This document shows, piece after piece, positions 40,614 through 50,318 of a DNA stretch of 64,000 nucleotides; within the stretch, counting starts at the first letter, position 1, and each line of letters starts with the position of its first letter. The position numbers and the translations under genes were made by a program. The notes below the pieces were generated by a model. The model was not told the DNA's origin and searched no databases. It was given only the letters and a program-made list of their open reading frames with translations. This stretch comes from Croceivirga sp. GTDB taxonomy: Bacteria; Bacteroidota; Bacteroidia; Flavobacteriales; Flavobacteriaceae. The DNA lies in contig JANQSA010000048.1 in assembly GCA_028284285.1 (NCBI GenBank), positions 186,001 through 250,000 on the forward strand, written 5' to 3'.

Positions 40614-41202
40614 GTAGGACAGGATTTAATTCCTCATCATTATACATTTTCATCTGCTTGTAGACTTTCATGTATTTCCGCCCGGAAGCCATATCTTCAA
40701 GGAGCTCATCAATAGCAGTTACAAGATCTTTTTGTTGCTCCAAAAGTACCGACAACTTTTCACTACAAGCTGTTCTATGTGCGTCTGTGGCATCTTCCCG
40801 CTCTACTTCCTCTTTCATGTGGTAGATTTTCAACCCAAGGATAGAAAGCCGATCAATGGCCCAGGCAGGACTTTCTGTGTTAATTCCGGCATTGGGTTGT
40901 ATCTCCACCTCTTTAAATCTTGTTAAAAAGTAACTGTCTATATATTCTACCAGGTCTGTTCTATCCTGATTGCTGGCATCAATCTTTCGTTTAAGTACCA
41001 AAGCGGCGTCCGGATCAATTTCAGGGTCCCTGATTAAATCTTCATAATGCCATTGCACTGTATCAATCCAGTTCTTGTGGTATAGTAGGTGTTCAATGGC
41101 ACCCTTTTCATAAGGGTTCTGAAGAGGTTGGTCTACCGTATCCAAAACATGGTACCTAATTATGCTTTCTTCAAAAATGGCAACGGCCTTATTACTGAAC
41201 AT
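40597..41202 (-). CDS. DUF4254 domain protein
   Basis: 201 residues, largely helical and acidic; blocks ENPYEKGAIEHLLYHKNWIDTVQWHYEDLIRDP-like and YHMKEEVEREDATDAHRTAC match DUF4254, found beside glycosyltransferase 9 genes in Bacteroidota. No catalytic residues are recognised. I use the ATG at 41202; the upstream GTG at 41226 would add eight poorly conserved residues. The gene is 23 bases after the DUF6427 gene and overlaps GT9, so the three form a unit. Function unknown. Confidence 0.87.
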   Translation of the reverse strand: MFSNKAVAIFEESIIRYHVLDTVDQPLQNPYEKGAIEHLLYHKNWIDTVQWHYEDLIRDPEIDPDAALVLKRKIDASNQDRTDLVEYIDSYFLTRFKEVEIQPNAGINTESPAWAIDRLSILGLKIYHMKEEVEREDATDAHRTACSEKLSVLLEQQKDLVTAIDELLEDMASGRKYMKVYKQMKMYNDEELNPVLRGQRG

Positions 41203-41225
41203 ATCTGGTTTTTTACAAAGATACA

Positions 41226-42149
41226 CTATTGGATTTGCCGGAAAACGAAAGTAACCAACGGCAACAAAATTCCCAGGGTTAAAAGTAGCTCCTTAATGCG
41301 GTCTTTTCTGGTGGTCTCCACCAGATTTGCCAAAAAAATGGCTGTGGCAAAAAATGACAGCAAAATAACGTGCCGCATAGCGCTTTTTGAAAATAGGACC
41401 AAAAGCAACGGAAGAATCAAATACATCAATACAATTCTTAATGACAGGTTACGTCCTAATCTTCTATATCCTAACCTCCAAAAAACAACTGCTATCACCG
41501 TTATTGATACTATTGCGTATACCAAAAAAGCATAATCAGGGGCACTGAAAACCTCCAGGTGTATGCGGAATTGAAAATGTTCAACAAAGAATTGCGTATG
41601 ATTTATTGAAAGTAAAATGGAAAGTGATACCAGTGCCACTGCTGTTATTGCCGCTAATGGCATTAACCAAACCTTGCTTCTTCTGGCTTGAAAAGAAGCT
41701 ATGGCAATATATACCGGTAGGATAAACAGTACCGCCCAATCATAGAAAAAGCTGGCAAGAAATACACACAAAGAAGCTTCAAAAACCTTCTCTTTTATTT
41801 TTTTATCATATTTCAGGGTTAATACGCTATGGGCTGAAAATATCAAAAGTAGATTACAACAAATGAGTTCCGGACTGGTAAAAACCTCAGGATAGACAAT
41901 AAGCAATGAGACGAAGAAAAACATCGCAAACGAGTTGGCCCCTGTTAATTTGTTTGTGCTGGAGGTTACCCCAATGAGATATATGGACCCCAATAATCCC
42001 AGGAGGACCCCTAAATGCATCACACTATTCTTCAACAGCAAGGCTACCCCACTTTCAAATATGATAAAAAGCACATAGGACAAAAACACCAAGCCATACA
42101 AAACAACATAGTTGACAGGTTTCGTCTTGCTAAAAAAACTCGAAATCAT
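41226..42149 (-). CDS. DUF6427 multi-pass membrane protein
   Basis: 307 residues with about nine hydrophobic helices and short loops (LLSINHTQFFVEHFQFRIHLEVFSAPDY). The N-terminal MISSFFSKTKPVNYVVLYG is typical for DUF6427 in flavobacteria. It is divergent to the DUF6341 gene, and this arrangement together with purD and GT9 is conserved. A role in envelope sugar handling is suggested by the neighbours but not by the sequence itself. Confidence 0.85.
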   Translation of the reverse strand: MISSFFSKTKPVNYVVLYGLVFLSYVLFIIFESGVALLLKNSVMHLGVLLGLLGSIYLIGVTSSTNKLTGANSFAMFFFVSLLIVYPEVFTSPELICCNLLLIFSAHSVLTLKYDKKIKEKVFEASLCVFLASFFYDWAVLFILPVYIAIASFQARRSKVWLMPLAAITAVALVSLSILLSINHTQFFVEHFQFRIHLEVFSAPDYAFLVYAIVSITVIAVVFWRLGYRRLGRNLSLRIVLMYLILPLLLVLFSKSAMRHVILLSFFATAIFLANLVETTRKDRIKELLLTLGILLPLVTFVFRQIQ

Positions 42150-42181
42150 TTTTTTGAAGAAGTAATTTGAACGGCTTTTAT

Positions 42182-42189
42182 TACTTTTG
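42182..42189 (+). promoter_or_regulatory. Candidate -7 promoter element of the DUF6341 gene
   Basis: TACTTTTG matches TAnnTTTG exactly, 20 bases before the ATG at 42209. A TTTG lies upstream but closer than the usual spacing. Confidence 0.4.
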
Positions 42190-42208
42190 CCTAGTAAATA
42201 TAACCAAG

Positions 42209-42430
42209 ATGAGCAGTTTTTTTTATGGTATCGAAGACTTGTTTGTGAATTACCTTTTTTCCCCTTTCGATTTATTTCGCTTTATGGAAAACTGGTGGGC
42301 TTCTAACGCGATTAACTGGATTTTTTTCATCGTAGGGTTCATTGCCATGGTGTATTGGATGGGACGATTAAAAATTTTTAACGATAATGGGGAAGAAGAC
42401 AAAAGTATTTCTGCCCATTCTTACCTATAA
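42209..42430 (+). CDS. DUF6341 small membrane protein
   Basis: 73 residues from the ATG at 42209 (MSSFFYGIEDLFVNYLF). The aromatic-rich N-terminus, FDLFRFMENWWASNAINWIFFIVGF and the YWMGRLKIFND tail are typical of DUF6341, a single-helix protein sometimes mislabelled uracil phosphoribosyltransferase. No enzyme motif is present. The 3' end overlaps the purD end by 6 bp. An upstream in-frame ATG at 42167 lies before the promoter element and is rejected. Confidence 0.85.
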   Translation: MSSFFYGIEDLFVNYLFSPFDLFRFMENWWASNAINWIFFIVGFIAMVYWMGRLKIFNDNGEEDKSISAHSYL

Positions 42431-43696
42431 GTCAAAACCAATATCCTTCCGAAAATATTTTCCTTTAAAGTGCACCAAGGTTGCATCATTGTAGGCCTTT
42501 TGCAGGGCTTCATGCATGGTATCTCCAAGTGAAGTTAAGGCAATAACCCTCCCCCCGTTGGTTACTACCTTGCCCTCCCTTGTCAAAGTTCCTGCATGAA
42601 ATAGTGTGGCATTTTTAACGTTTTCCAATCCGGTGATCTCCACTCCTTTTTGGTAGGATCCCGGATATCCTCCGGAGACTACCATTACGGTTACTGCCGT
42701 GCGAGGATCAATTTCCAGTACCAGCGAATTCAATTTTTGTGTAGCCACCGCTTGAAACACTTCCAAAAGATCATTTTTAATTCTGGGAAGTACTACCTCT
42801 GTTTCGGGATCCCCCATGCGTACATTGTATTCTATCACCTTGGGTTGGTCTTCAACCTTTATTAGCCCTATAAAAATGAACCCCTTGTAAGGCATTCCGT
42901 CTTTCTTAAGACCTTCTACAGTGGGCTGTACAATTTGTTCTTCTATTTTACGACGGAAAGCTCCGTCTACGAAAGGGACCGGAGAAACCGCCCCCATTCC
43001 TCCTGTATTCAACCCTGTATCTCCCTCTCCAATCCTTTTGTAGTCTTTGGCAAATGGCAGTATTTGGTAATTATCCCCATCTGTTAACACAAAACAGCTC
43101 AATTCAATCCCTTGCAAAAACTCTTCTATTACCACAGTATGGCTCGCCTCTCCAAACTTGGAACGCAGTAACATTTCTTCCAACTCCTTTTGGGCTTCTT
43201 CCAAATTATTAAGAATAACTACCCCCTTCCCGGCAGCCAGGCCATCTGCCTTTAGAACATAAGGAGGCGACATGCTTTCCAGGAAGCGAAATCCTTCTTC
43301 TACAGTTTCCGAAGTAAACGCCTTGTATTGTGCAGTAGGTATTTTATGCCTTTGCATGAATTCCTTTGCAAATTCTTTACTGCCCTCCAGAGTCGCAGCC
43401 CGTTTTTGTGGTCCTATCACGGGAATGTTTTTCAAATCTTCATCTGCAAGGAAAAAATCATGAATTCCATCTACCAACGGTGCTTCCGGACCTACCACCA
43501 CCATATCAATCGCATTGCCGATCACTGCGTTTTTGATAGCTCTGAAATCCGATATATTTATAGTAAGGTTAGTTCCTATATTCGCTGTTCCTGCATTCCC
43601 GGGGGCGACGAAAAGCTTGTTGATCTGTTTACTTTGGGAGAGTTTCCAGGCAAAGGTATGTTCCCTTCCCCCGGAACCAATTACCAACACATTCAT
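42425..43696 (-). CDS. purD: Phosphoribosylamine-glycine ligase
   Basis: ATP-grasp enzyme that makes glycinamide ribonucleotide, step two of purine synthesis. The N-terminal MNVLVIGSGGREHTFAWKL, the VVGPEAPL block, the ATP-grasp KADGLAAGKGV, NTGGMGA and EYNVRMGDPETEVVLP motifs are all present. 423 residues is the standard length. The ATG at 43696 fits the conserved start; 43705 would add three residues. No purine riboswitch is seen upstream. Confidence 0.97.
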   Translation of the reverse strand: MNVLVIGSGGREHTFAWKLSQSKQINKLFVAPGNAGTANIGTNLTINISDFRAIKNAVIGNAIDMVVVGPEAPLVDGIHDFFLADEDLKNIPVIGPQKRAATLEGSKEFAKEFMQRHKIPTAQYKAFTSETVEEGFRFLESMSPPYVLKADGLAAGKGVVILNNLEEAQKELEEMLLRSKFGEASHTVVIEEFLQGIELSCFVLTDGDNYQILPFAKDYKRIGEGDTGLNTGGMGAVSPVPFVDGAFRRKIEEQIVQPTVEGLKKDGMPYKGFIFIGLIKVEDQPKVIEYNVRMGDPETEVVLPRIKNDLLEVFQAVATQKLNSLVLEIDPRTAVTVMVVSGGYPGSYQKGVEITGLENVKNATLFHAGTLTREGKVVTNGGRVIALTSLGDTMHEALQKAYNDATLVHFKGKYFRKDIGFDL

Positions 43697-43730
43697 ACGG
43701 TACATTTTAGCAAATGTACCAACTTAGACA

Positions 43731-44717
43731 TTATTTCTTATTGCGTTTTGTAAAATCCCTATGCTCCGTTTTTTCCAGTTCTTGCTTTGAAAGTGTTTTG
43801 AAATACTCGAAGGTTTTGCGCATGCCTTCGGCTCTTCCAACCCGCGGTTCCCAACCCAAAATCTCTTTTGCTTTGGTGATGTCCGGTTGCCGCTGCATAG
43901 GATCATCTTTAGGCAAGGGTTTGTAAATTATTTTTTGATCTGTTCCCGTAAGCTTAATAATTTCCTCAGCGAAATCTTTAATGGTTATTTCATGAGGATT
44001 ACCAATGTTCATTGGCAAGCTATAATTACTCATGAGTAAACGGTAAATGCCCTCTATTTGGTCATCTACATAACAAAAAGACCGCGTTTGCGAGCCATCG
44101 CCAAAAACCGTGAGATCTTCCCCTCTCAACGCCTGCCCCATAAAGGCAGGGATTACTCTACCATCATTGAGTCGCATCCTAGGGCCATAGGTATTAAAAA
44201 TGCGAACGATACGGGTGTCCAAATCGTGAAAACGATGATAGGCCATGGTAATGGATTCCTGAAATCGTTTTGCTTCATCGTATACCCCTCTTGGGCCGAT
44301 GGTATTCACATTGCCATAGTATTCTTCCGTTTGAGGGTGTACCAAGGGATCGCCATAGACTTCGGAAGTGGAAGCAATCATAAAACGTGCCTTTTTATCT
44401 TTAGCAAGACCCAAAAGATTATGTGTGCCAAGGGCTCCCACTTTTAAGGTCTGAATGGGAATTTTTAGGTAATCAATCGGACTTGCAGGAGAAGCAAAAT
44501 GTAGAATACAGTCCAGTTTTCCGGATACATGAACAAATTTAGTGACATCGTGATGGTAGAATTCAAAATGTTCCAGCTTAAAAAGGTGTTCTATATTCTT
44601 AAGGTCTCCGGTAATAAGGTTGTCCATACCTATGACGTGGCATCCCTCTTTAATAAAGCGATCACAAAGATGAGATCCCAAAAATCCTGCGGCTCCGGTT
44701 ATAAGTACGCGTTTCAC
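43731..44717 (-). CDS. UDP-glucuronate decarboxylase (UDP-xylose synthase)
   Basis: Extended SDR converting UDP-glucuronate to UDP-xylose. The nucleotide-binding [10 protein letters not shown] starts at residue 8; the active-site Ser is in [10 protein letters not shown], and Tyr and Lys in the VYDEAKRF block. [10 protein letters not shown] and [13 protein letters not shown] match UXS1-type decarboxylases. 328 residues. The start is GTG with a TAGTTTTG element upstream. It is at the right end of the core genes and begins the surface polysaccharide locus, supplying xylose-type sugar. Confidence 0.92.
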   Translation of the reverse strand: MKRVLITGAAGFLGSHLCDRFIKEGCHVIGMDNLITGDLKNIEHLFKLEHFEFYHHDVTKFVHVSGKLDCILHFASPASPIDYLKIPIQTLKVGALGTHNLLGLAKDKKARFMIASTSEVYGDPLVHPQTEEYYGNVNTIGPRGVYDEAKRFQESITMAYHRFHDLDTRIVRIFNTYGPRMRLNDGRVIPAFMGQALRGEDLTVFGDGSQTRSFCYVDDQIEGIYRLLMSNYSLPMNIGNPHEITIKDFAEEIIKLTGTDQKIIYKPLPKDDPMQRQPDITKAKEILGWEPRVGRAEGMRKTFEYFKTLSKQELEKTEHRDFTKRNKK

Positions 44718-44747
44718 TCTACGATTTTATTAGCTTTTTAATTGAAC

Positions 44748-44755
44748 CAAAACTA
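44748..44755 (-). promoter_or_regulatory. Candidate -7 promoter element of the UDP-xylose synthase gene
   Basis: TAGTTTTG on the minus strand matches TAnnTTTG, 31 bases before the GTG start. No convincing -33 element. Confidence 0.35.
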
Positions 44756-44818
44756 GAGAATTTCTTTCTAGGACTTATCCATTAATTTGACCATCTACCA
44801 ATTATTAAGATAATCCCG

Positions 44819-46171
44819 TTAATATGCTTTCTCTTCACCTTTAAAAGCGTTCAAGATGGTTTGTACAATTATCTTTAGATCTAGAAACAGCGACCAGTTT
44901 TCGATATAAAAAACATCAAACTTTATCCGGTTCTGAATATCGATATTATTTTCGATTTCACCCCGATAGCCTCGTACCTGTGCTAAACCCGTGATTCCTG
45001 GTTTTACAAAATGGCGGACCATATACTTATCTACTTTATCTGAATACTCGTTGGTATGCTTTACCATATGGGGGCGTGGTCCTACCACAGACATTGTACC
45101 GAAAAGTACATTATAGAATTGCGGTAATTCGTCAATACTGGTGCTTCTGATAAATCTACCTACCTTGGTGATCCGCATATCGTTCTTACTTGCCGATTGC
45201 ATATCGGCATTCTTGTTGGGCGCCATAGAACGGAACTTATAGCAATAAAACTCCCTGTTGTCGACTCCATTTCGGGTCTGCCTAAAAAAAACCGGCCCTT
45301 TTGACTCAATGGTAATAACAATAGCCAATAATGGTGTTAACCAAGAGAGCAATCCCAAAATTACAATAAGAGAAAAAACAATATCAAAGCTTCGCTTTAT
45401 AAGTGCATTGATAGGATTGTGAAGCGGTATATCCCTCAGGGATAATATGGGAATGTAATCGTAATATTCAAACTTGAGCTTTTTGGCAAAAATGTTTTTG
45501 TTGTCCGGTATAAACTTTAGCGTTTTTAGATTATTGTCCGCAAAGTTTATGAACTGTGTAATTTCTTCATTTCTTAACTCAGATACTGAGCAGTATATTT
45601 CATCAATATTGTTGTTAACAATATACTTGAAGCAAGTGTTTAGATTAAAATCAGATGTTTTGGAGGAAAATTGTTTCAAAAAAAGATATCCAAAATCCGA
45701 TCGCTCCTTAAAAACGGAAATTAACTGATCCGCCTTTCTGTTCTTCCCAATGACCACAACGTTTCGAATATTGCCCTTTACCTTTTCCCTATAACTCATC
45801 AATAGAACATAGCTTAAAAATTTTACTACTGATACTGTGGCAAAAACGTAAACAAAATATTGTCCCAATGCCAAGCGACTAATAATGGGTTGTTTAAAAA
45901 AACCTATAAAGGCATAAAGGATCAGAAAAAAGAAAACAAACTGCGTAAACAACAATCGTAAGATATAGGCTACTTTGGTGTAACGATAGATTTTATAAAA
46001 CTCATTTTTCACAGAGATCACTATCCAAGTAAAAGAAATATAACTATGAAAAAGAATCGGGGTCTGAAATTGTATTGGAAGTAAATAAGCAAATAAGTTA
46101 ATTACCATTAAATCCAATAAGTATCCTATCGGTATTATTAGACCAGAATATCTTCTTTGTCTAAAAAACAT
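44819..46171 (-). CDS. Initiating sugar transferase (WcaJ/WbaP type)
   Basis: 450 residues. Four N-terminal membrane helices (to about 115) precede a CoA-binding-like domain (about 135-240; RNVVVIGKNRKADQLISVF) and the catalytic bacterial sugar transferase domain (about 260-450). The latter starts with a re-entrant helix (KRSFDIVFSLIVILGLLSWLTPLL) and holds GPVFFRQTRNG, YKFRSM and DELPQFYNVL. It transfers sugar-1-phosphate to undecaprenyl phosphate, starting the polysaccharide unit. The sugar cannot be read from the sequence. Confidence 0.92.
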   Translation of the reverse strand: MFFRQRRYSGLIIPIGYLLDLMVINLFAYLLPIQFQTPILFHSYISFTWIVISVKNEFYKIYRYTKVAYILRLLFTQFVFFFLILYAFIGFFKQPIISRLALGQYFVYVFATVSVVKFLSYVLLMSYREKVKGNIRNVVVIGKNRKADQLISVFKERSDFGYLFLKQFSSKTSDFNLNTCFKYIVNNNIDEIYCSVSELRNEEITQFINFADNNLKTLKFIPDNKNIFAKKLKFEYYDYIPILSLRDIPLHNPINALIKRSFDIVFSLIVILGLLSWLTPLLAIVITIESKGPVFFRQTRNGVDNREFYCYKFRSMAPNKNADMQSASKNDMRITKVGRFIRSTSIDELPQFYNVLFGTMSVVGPRPHMVKHTNEYSDKVDKYMVRHFVKPGITGLAQVRGYRGEIENNIDIQNRIKFDVFYIENWSLFLDLKIIVQTILNAFKGEEKAY

Positions 46172-46182
46172 TTTAAACTTTT

Positions 46183-47091
46183 TTAGGCAGGACTATTGTG
46201 AAAGTACATTTCACTAAGCGTGTCCTTAAGTGGTGCAAGTTCTATATCTCTTTTAAGAACCTCTTTTAGTTTTAAGTTGGATCCTTTTAACTCTTTAATT
46301 TCGTTTTTTCGAACAAATTTTGGATTAATCTTAACGTCCATACTATGACCCGAAATCTCTTCCATTAGTTGCAAGATATCGTTTATGGAATACGTTTGCC
46401 CAGAAGAAATATTTAATACGCCAGAACTGAAAGAGGATGTAAGAAGCATTGTATATGCTTCTGTTAAATAAGCAACATCGTTGTATTCTCTAAAGGTATT
46501 GGTATTACCTAGTTCAATTTTATTCAATTTTTGTTGGAAATGGTACACTATTTTTGGTACTAGAAATCTTTGTTCTTGACCGACGCCTGTATAATTAAAG
46601 GGCCGTGTGATAATAATTTCATATTTATTGAAATAGCCGGCAATCATATTTTCCATGACAAGTTTACTATTTCCATAGTGATTAACAGGTTTTGGGCACA
46701 TTTCTTCTGTCAAATGCGATCCAATATTTCCATATACCGCAGCACTACTTGCGATTAATACTTTGGAAACATTTATTCCAAGCTCCTCAATTGCTTCCAA
46801 CACATTCAGGGTCCCTATTACATTAGTTTCATAAATCAGGGAGATGTTCTTGGTAGCCACAAAGGAGATTGCCGCAAGATGAACGATATAGGTAGGCATG
46901 ATTTCCTTGATGGTAGTTTTCAGTTCTTCCTTATTTAAAATATCACACTTAAAATGACCTTTAAGCTTAGGAGTTGAAAAACAAGTTCCATAAACTTGAT
47001 ATCCCTCCTGTACTAGTTTTTTTTCCAAATGACGACCGGTAAATCCCCCAATCCCTGTAATCAGCACCCTTTTCTTAGAAACCACCCCCAT
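46183..47091 (-). CDS. rmd: GDP-6-deoxy-4-ketohexose reductase (Rmd-like)
   Basis: 302-residue extended SDR. The [10 protein letters not shown] cofactor loop, ASSAAVYGN with the catalytic Ser, and the YGNSK block with the Tyr-Lys pair are visible. It overlaps gmd by 17 bp. A reductase of this type beside gmd most often makes GDP-D-rhamnose; GDP-fucose synthase is an alternative, but the protein lacks the GxxGMVGS start of Fcl. It therefore likely gives D-rhamnose. Confidence 0.82.
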   Translation of the reverse strand: MGVVSKKRVLITGIGGFTGRHLEKKLVQEGYQVYGTCFSTPKLKGHFKCDILNKEELKTTIKEIMPTYIVHLAAISFVATKNISLIYETNVIGTLNVLEAIEELGINVSKVLIASSAAVYGNIGSHLTEEMCPKPVNHYGNSKLVMENMIAGYFNKYEIIITRPFNYTGVGQEQRFLVPKIVYHFQQKLNKIELGNTNTFREYNDVAYLTEAYTMLLTSSFSSGVLNISSGQTYSINDILQLMEEISGHSMDVKINPKFVRKNEIKELKGSNLKLKEVLKRDIELAPLKDTLSEMYFHNSPA

Positions 47092-48109
47092 TCCGATTTC
47101 TTTCTATGTCCTTTTTTACCATCATATCGCAAAGCTCCTTGAGACTTGTTTTTGGTTTCCAATCTAACAACTCCTGCGCCTTTTTAGCATCTCCTATTAA
47201 CAGATCAACTTCCGCCGGACGGTAAAACTTCGGGTTGACCTTAACCAATGTCCTTCCCGACTTTTCGTCCTTTCCTATTTCATTTTCATTTACTCCTTCC
47301 CAAACCAAATCTATGTTAACTGCTTTAAAAGCTAAAGAAACGAAATCCCTTACGGTTTGTGTTTTGTTGGTCGCTAAAACAAAAACGCCTGGTTCATTTA
47401 TTTGCAGCATTCTATACATCCCATCTACATATTCTTTCGCGTATCCCCAATCTCTTTTAGCATCCAAATTTCCAAGCTCCAACACATCCTGTTTTCCCAA
47501 ATGTATTTTGGCTACAGCATCTGTTATCTTTCGAGTGACAAATTCAATTCCTCTCAATGGGGATTCATGATTAAACAAAATGCCGCTGGTAGCAAATAAG
47601 TCATAGGATTCCTGATAATTCAATGTGGCCCAGTGTGCAAAAACTTTAGCTACCCCATAAGGACTCCTCGGATGGAAAGGTGTCTCTTCATTCTGAGGGA
47701 TAGCTTGTACCTTCCCAAACATTTCGGATGTTGAGGCTTGATAAAATCGTATTTTGGGATTAATAGTCCTTATGGCCTCAAGTAAATTCATAGCACCTAT
47801 CCCAGTAATCTGTGCTGTTGCCACCGGTTGTGTAAACGACACCCCTACAAAGCTTTGTGCCGCGAGATTATATATTTCATCAGGTTCTACTTCCGAAATT
47901 ATCCTATAAGCGCTGGAAAGATCAATTAAATCGTATTCTAAAAGTATCAGATTAGGATCTTCTTGGATTCCTAATTCCTCAATCCGCCAAAAGTTAGTTG
48001 AGCTCGTTCTTCGGTAGGTTCCAAAAACTTGATACTCTTTTTTCAAAAGGAGTTGAGCCAAATAAGCAGCATCTTGCCCGGTAATCCCTGTAATTATTGC
48101 TTTTTTCAT
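47075..48109 (-). CDS. gmd: GDP-mannose 4,6-dehydratase
   Basis: 344-residue SDR forming GDP-4-keto-6-deoxymannose. [13 protein letters not shown] binds NADP, YRRTSS, then QASTSEMFG carries the active-site Thr/Ser and Glu, and Y151-x3-K155 (SPYGVAKVF) the catalytic pair. [16 protein letters not shown] is diagnostic. It overlaps the GT4 gene by 4 bp and the Rmd gene by 17 bp. It supplies GDP-rhamnose with Rmd. Confidence 0.96.
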   Translation of the reverse strand: MKKAIITGITGQDAAYLAQLLLKKEYQVFGTYRRTSSTNFWRIEELGIQEDPNLILLEYDLIDLSSAYRIISEVEPDEIYNLAAQSFVGVSFTQPVATAQITGIGAMNLLEAIRTINPKIRFYQASTSEMFGKVQAIPQNEETPFHPRSPYGVAKVFAHWATLNYQESYDLFATSGILFNHESPLRGIEFVTRKITDAVAKIHLGKQDVLELGNLDAKRDWGYAKEYVDGMYRMLQINEPGVFVLATNKTQTVRDFVSLAFKAVNIDLVWEGVNENEIGKDEKSGRTLVKVNPKFYRPAEVDLLIGDAKKAQELLDWKPKTSLKELCDMMVKKDIERNRNGGGF

Positions 48110-49248
48110 TGTATTCTTTTTTTGACAATTTCCTCAAAAGCATTTTTTGCTTTTTCTATAAAAATCTCTCTATCGAATTTTAGGGCAAAATTTCGAATCT
48201 TTTTTCCAACAAAAATGCTACTGTTATTTTCAAAATAATTGATGGCACTGACAATGGAAGATACCTCCTGCTTTTGGAAATAAATCCCCGAGTGATCTTC
48301 GTTCAATTCTTCTCCAACAAACTCCCCATTTACGGTTTCCAATGATCCTCCTTTTCCATATGCGATTACAGGTGTACCACAGGCTTGAGCTTCAATAGGT
48401 ATGATACCGAAATCCTCTTCAGCAGCAAAAATAAAGGCTTTTGCCCTTTGCATATGGTCTTTTAAAATTTCAAACTTTTGATATCCCAATAAGGTTACGT
48501 TGGATTTTGCCTTTTTCTTTATCTTACTAAATTCAGGCCCGTCTCCAATTACTACAAGCTTTCTTTCCGGCATAAGGGAGAATGCCTCTACAATGAGATC
48601 AATCTTTTTGTAAGGAACCAACCTTGAAGCAGCCAAATAGAAATCCTCTTTAACTTCTTTTAAAGTAAAATCCTTAACATTCACAGGAGGGTAAATTACG
48701 TCATAGGACTTTCTCCGATATGTTCGCCAAACCCTTTTCTCTATATATCTTGAAATGGGAATAAATTCATCCACATTATTTGCAGTCGCACGATCCCATC
48801 TTCTAATGTAATGAAGGATAAGTTTTGCGAAAAATCCTTTGATTCCTTTTTTCAATCCAGACTCATCCAGATATTGATGATATAAATCCCAAGCATACCG
48901 AATGGGAGAATAGATATAACAAATATGCGTTTGATTAGCATTGGTAATTACTCCTTTAGCAACAGCATGAGAAGATGAAATGATCAGATCATAGGATGAT
49001 AAGTCAAATTGCTCTACTGCAAAAGGAAAAATGGGCAAGTATGATTTCCATTTCGTTCTTGCTTTAGGGAGTTTTTGAATAAAAGAGTTTGTTACCCTGC
49101 TAGGATTAATACCCAATTTTTTTACACTTTCCTCATCCGACACCAAAACGAAAATATCCGCTTCAGGGTAGATTTGGGCGAACTCCTTGAAACAACTTTC
49201 AGAACCAGCAATAACGGTCAACCATTCGTGTACAATTGCAACTTTCAT
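48106..49248 (-). CDS. Glycosyltransferase family 4
   Basis: 380-residue GT-B retaining transferase. The N-terminal domain starts [17 protein letters not shown], and the C-terminal nucleotide-sugar domain shows [17 protein letters not shown], the [49 protein letters not shown] block with the E-x7-E motif, and a Gly-rich end. GDP-mannose- or GDP-rhamnose-using transferases share this pattern, and the gene overlaps gmd, so the donor may be GDP-rhamnose (inference). Confidence 0.93.
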   Translation of the reverse strand: MKVAIVHEWLTVIAGSESCFKEFAQIYPEADIFVLVSDEESVKKLGINPSRVTNSFIQKLPKARTKWKSYLPIFPFAVEQFDLSSYDLIISSSHAVAKGVITNANQTHICYIYSPIRYAWDLYHQYLDESGLKKGIKGFFAKLILHYIRRWDRATANNVDEFIPISRYIEKRVWRTYRRKSYDVIYPPVNVKDFTLKEVKEDFYLAASRLVPYKKIDLIVEAFSLMPERKLVVIGDGPEFSKIKKKAKSNVTLLGYQKFEILKDHMQRAKAFIFAAEEDFGIIPIEAQACGTPVIAYGKGGSLETVNGEFVGEELNEDHSGIYFQKQEVSSIVSAINYFENNSSIFVGKKIRNFALKFDREIFIEKAKNAFEEIVKKRIQ

Positions 49249-50247
49249 TTATTTAAAATCTTCAGGAGTTGCGCTTCTCCAGTGTTTAAGGGCATTTTTG
49301 AAATCGTACTTGAATTCGAAACCATTATCAATTAAATATTTCGGTCTAATATTAGTTGGGAAACCTGCTTTTCTTACTCTAACCGGGTGAATGTCTGATT
49401 GCTTTCCAAGTAATCGATATCCTTTTTGGAGAAAAAAAGCCAAAATTGCTAACAATCTGGTTGACAGCTTAAGAGTGGGTTTAGTGTATCCCAATTCCTT
49501 TTTAGCAATGTTCACCATTTCGCGCAATTGGACCAGTGGATTTTCTGCGTAATTGTACACTATTAATCTTTTCTCCAGATTAATGGCAAAAACTATGCTC
49601 TCCACTAAGCCCAACACATAGCCGTATGCCTTTATAACCTTACCCCCATCTGGAAGTATAAAAGTTCCTTTCTTTAAGGCTTTGATCATTCGATAAATGT
49701 TTCCCGGGTCTTTAGGGCCAAAGATTACGCTAGGCCTAGCAATTATAAGTCTTCTGTCGCCTTCTTCGTGTAGCCATTTTTGATGTATTTGTTCTGCTAG
49801 CGCCTTTGATATACCGTAAGCGGTTTCAGGATATAGGGGGGATTCTTCTGAACGCTCTTCCATTGACCTTCCATATGGAGCTATACTGCTGGTAAAAAAA
49901 ATATTCTTAATTCCGGTCGTTCTGGCAAATTCGCATACATTTTCTGCACCAGGAATGTTAGTGTCAAAATACTCTCTAAACTCGTGCCCCGGTTCTCGAT
50001 GAATTGCCGCTAGGTTAAAAATCCAACTGTTCACCGGGTCTATATCTTCAGACAACTTTGCGATTGGTTTCCTAATATCTGTAGTACTGAATTTTACTTC
50101 AGTCTTTTTATGGGATTCTAAACAGAATCTAGGTTCAACAATATCATAAACAAGGTACTTTTCAAAGGCATTTTGCTCTTGAAGATACTTGAGAATATGA
50201 GATCCTATGTAGCCTGATCCACCAAAAATTATTGCTGATGTAATCAC
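49249..50247 (-). CDS. NAD-dependent epimerase/dehydratase (extended SDR)
   Basis: 332 residues from a GTG at 50247, which gives the compact Rossmann start MITSAIIFGGSGYIGSHIL. A TTG at 50274 would add nine hydrophobic residues before the beta strand. SSIAPYGRSMEERSE carries the Ser, and the Tyr-Lys pair is in YGISKALAEQ. The substrate is probably a nucleotide or lipid-linked sugar, as in WbpP, GalE or WbjF relatives, but it cannot be specified. It is 1 base upstream of the GT4 start. Confidence 0.85.
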   Translation of the reverse strand: MITSAIIFGGSGYIGSHILKYLQEQNAFEKYLVYDIVEPRFCLESHKKTEVKFSTTDIRKPIAKLSEDIDPVNSWIFNLAAIHREPGHEFREYFDTNIPGAENVCEFARTTGIKNIFFTSSIAPYGRSMEERSEESPLYPETAYGISKALAEQIHQKWLHEEGDRRLIIARPSVIFGPKDPGNIYRMIKALKKGTFILPDGGKVIKAYGYVLGLVESIVFAINLEKRLIVYNYAENPLVQLREMVNIAKKELGYTKPTLKLSTRLLAILAFFLQKGYRLLGKQSDIHPVRVRKAGFPTNIRPKYLIDNGFEFKYDFKNALKHWRSATPEDFK

Positions 50248-50318
50248 AAAGAGAAATTTATCAATTTCACGCAAATATAGCAGGATATCGCCCCTAAAAT
50301 ATCAAAAAGGAAAGCAAA

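Noticed and set aside
43697-43730. Purine riboswitch ahead of purD
   Set aside because: The space before purD is only 34 bases, too short for the aptamer, and no conserved core is visible.
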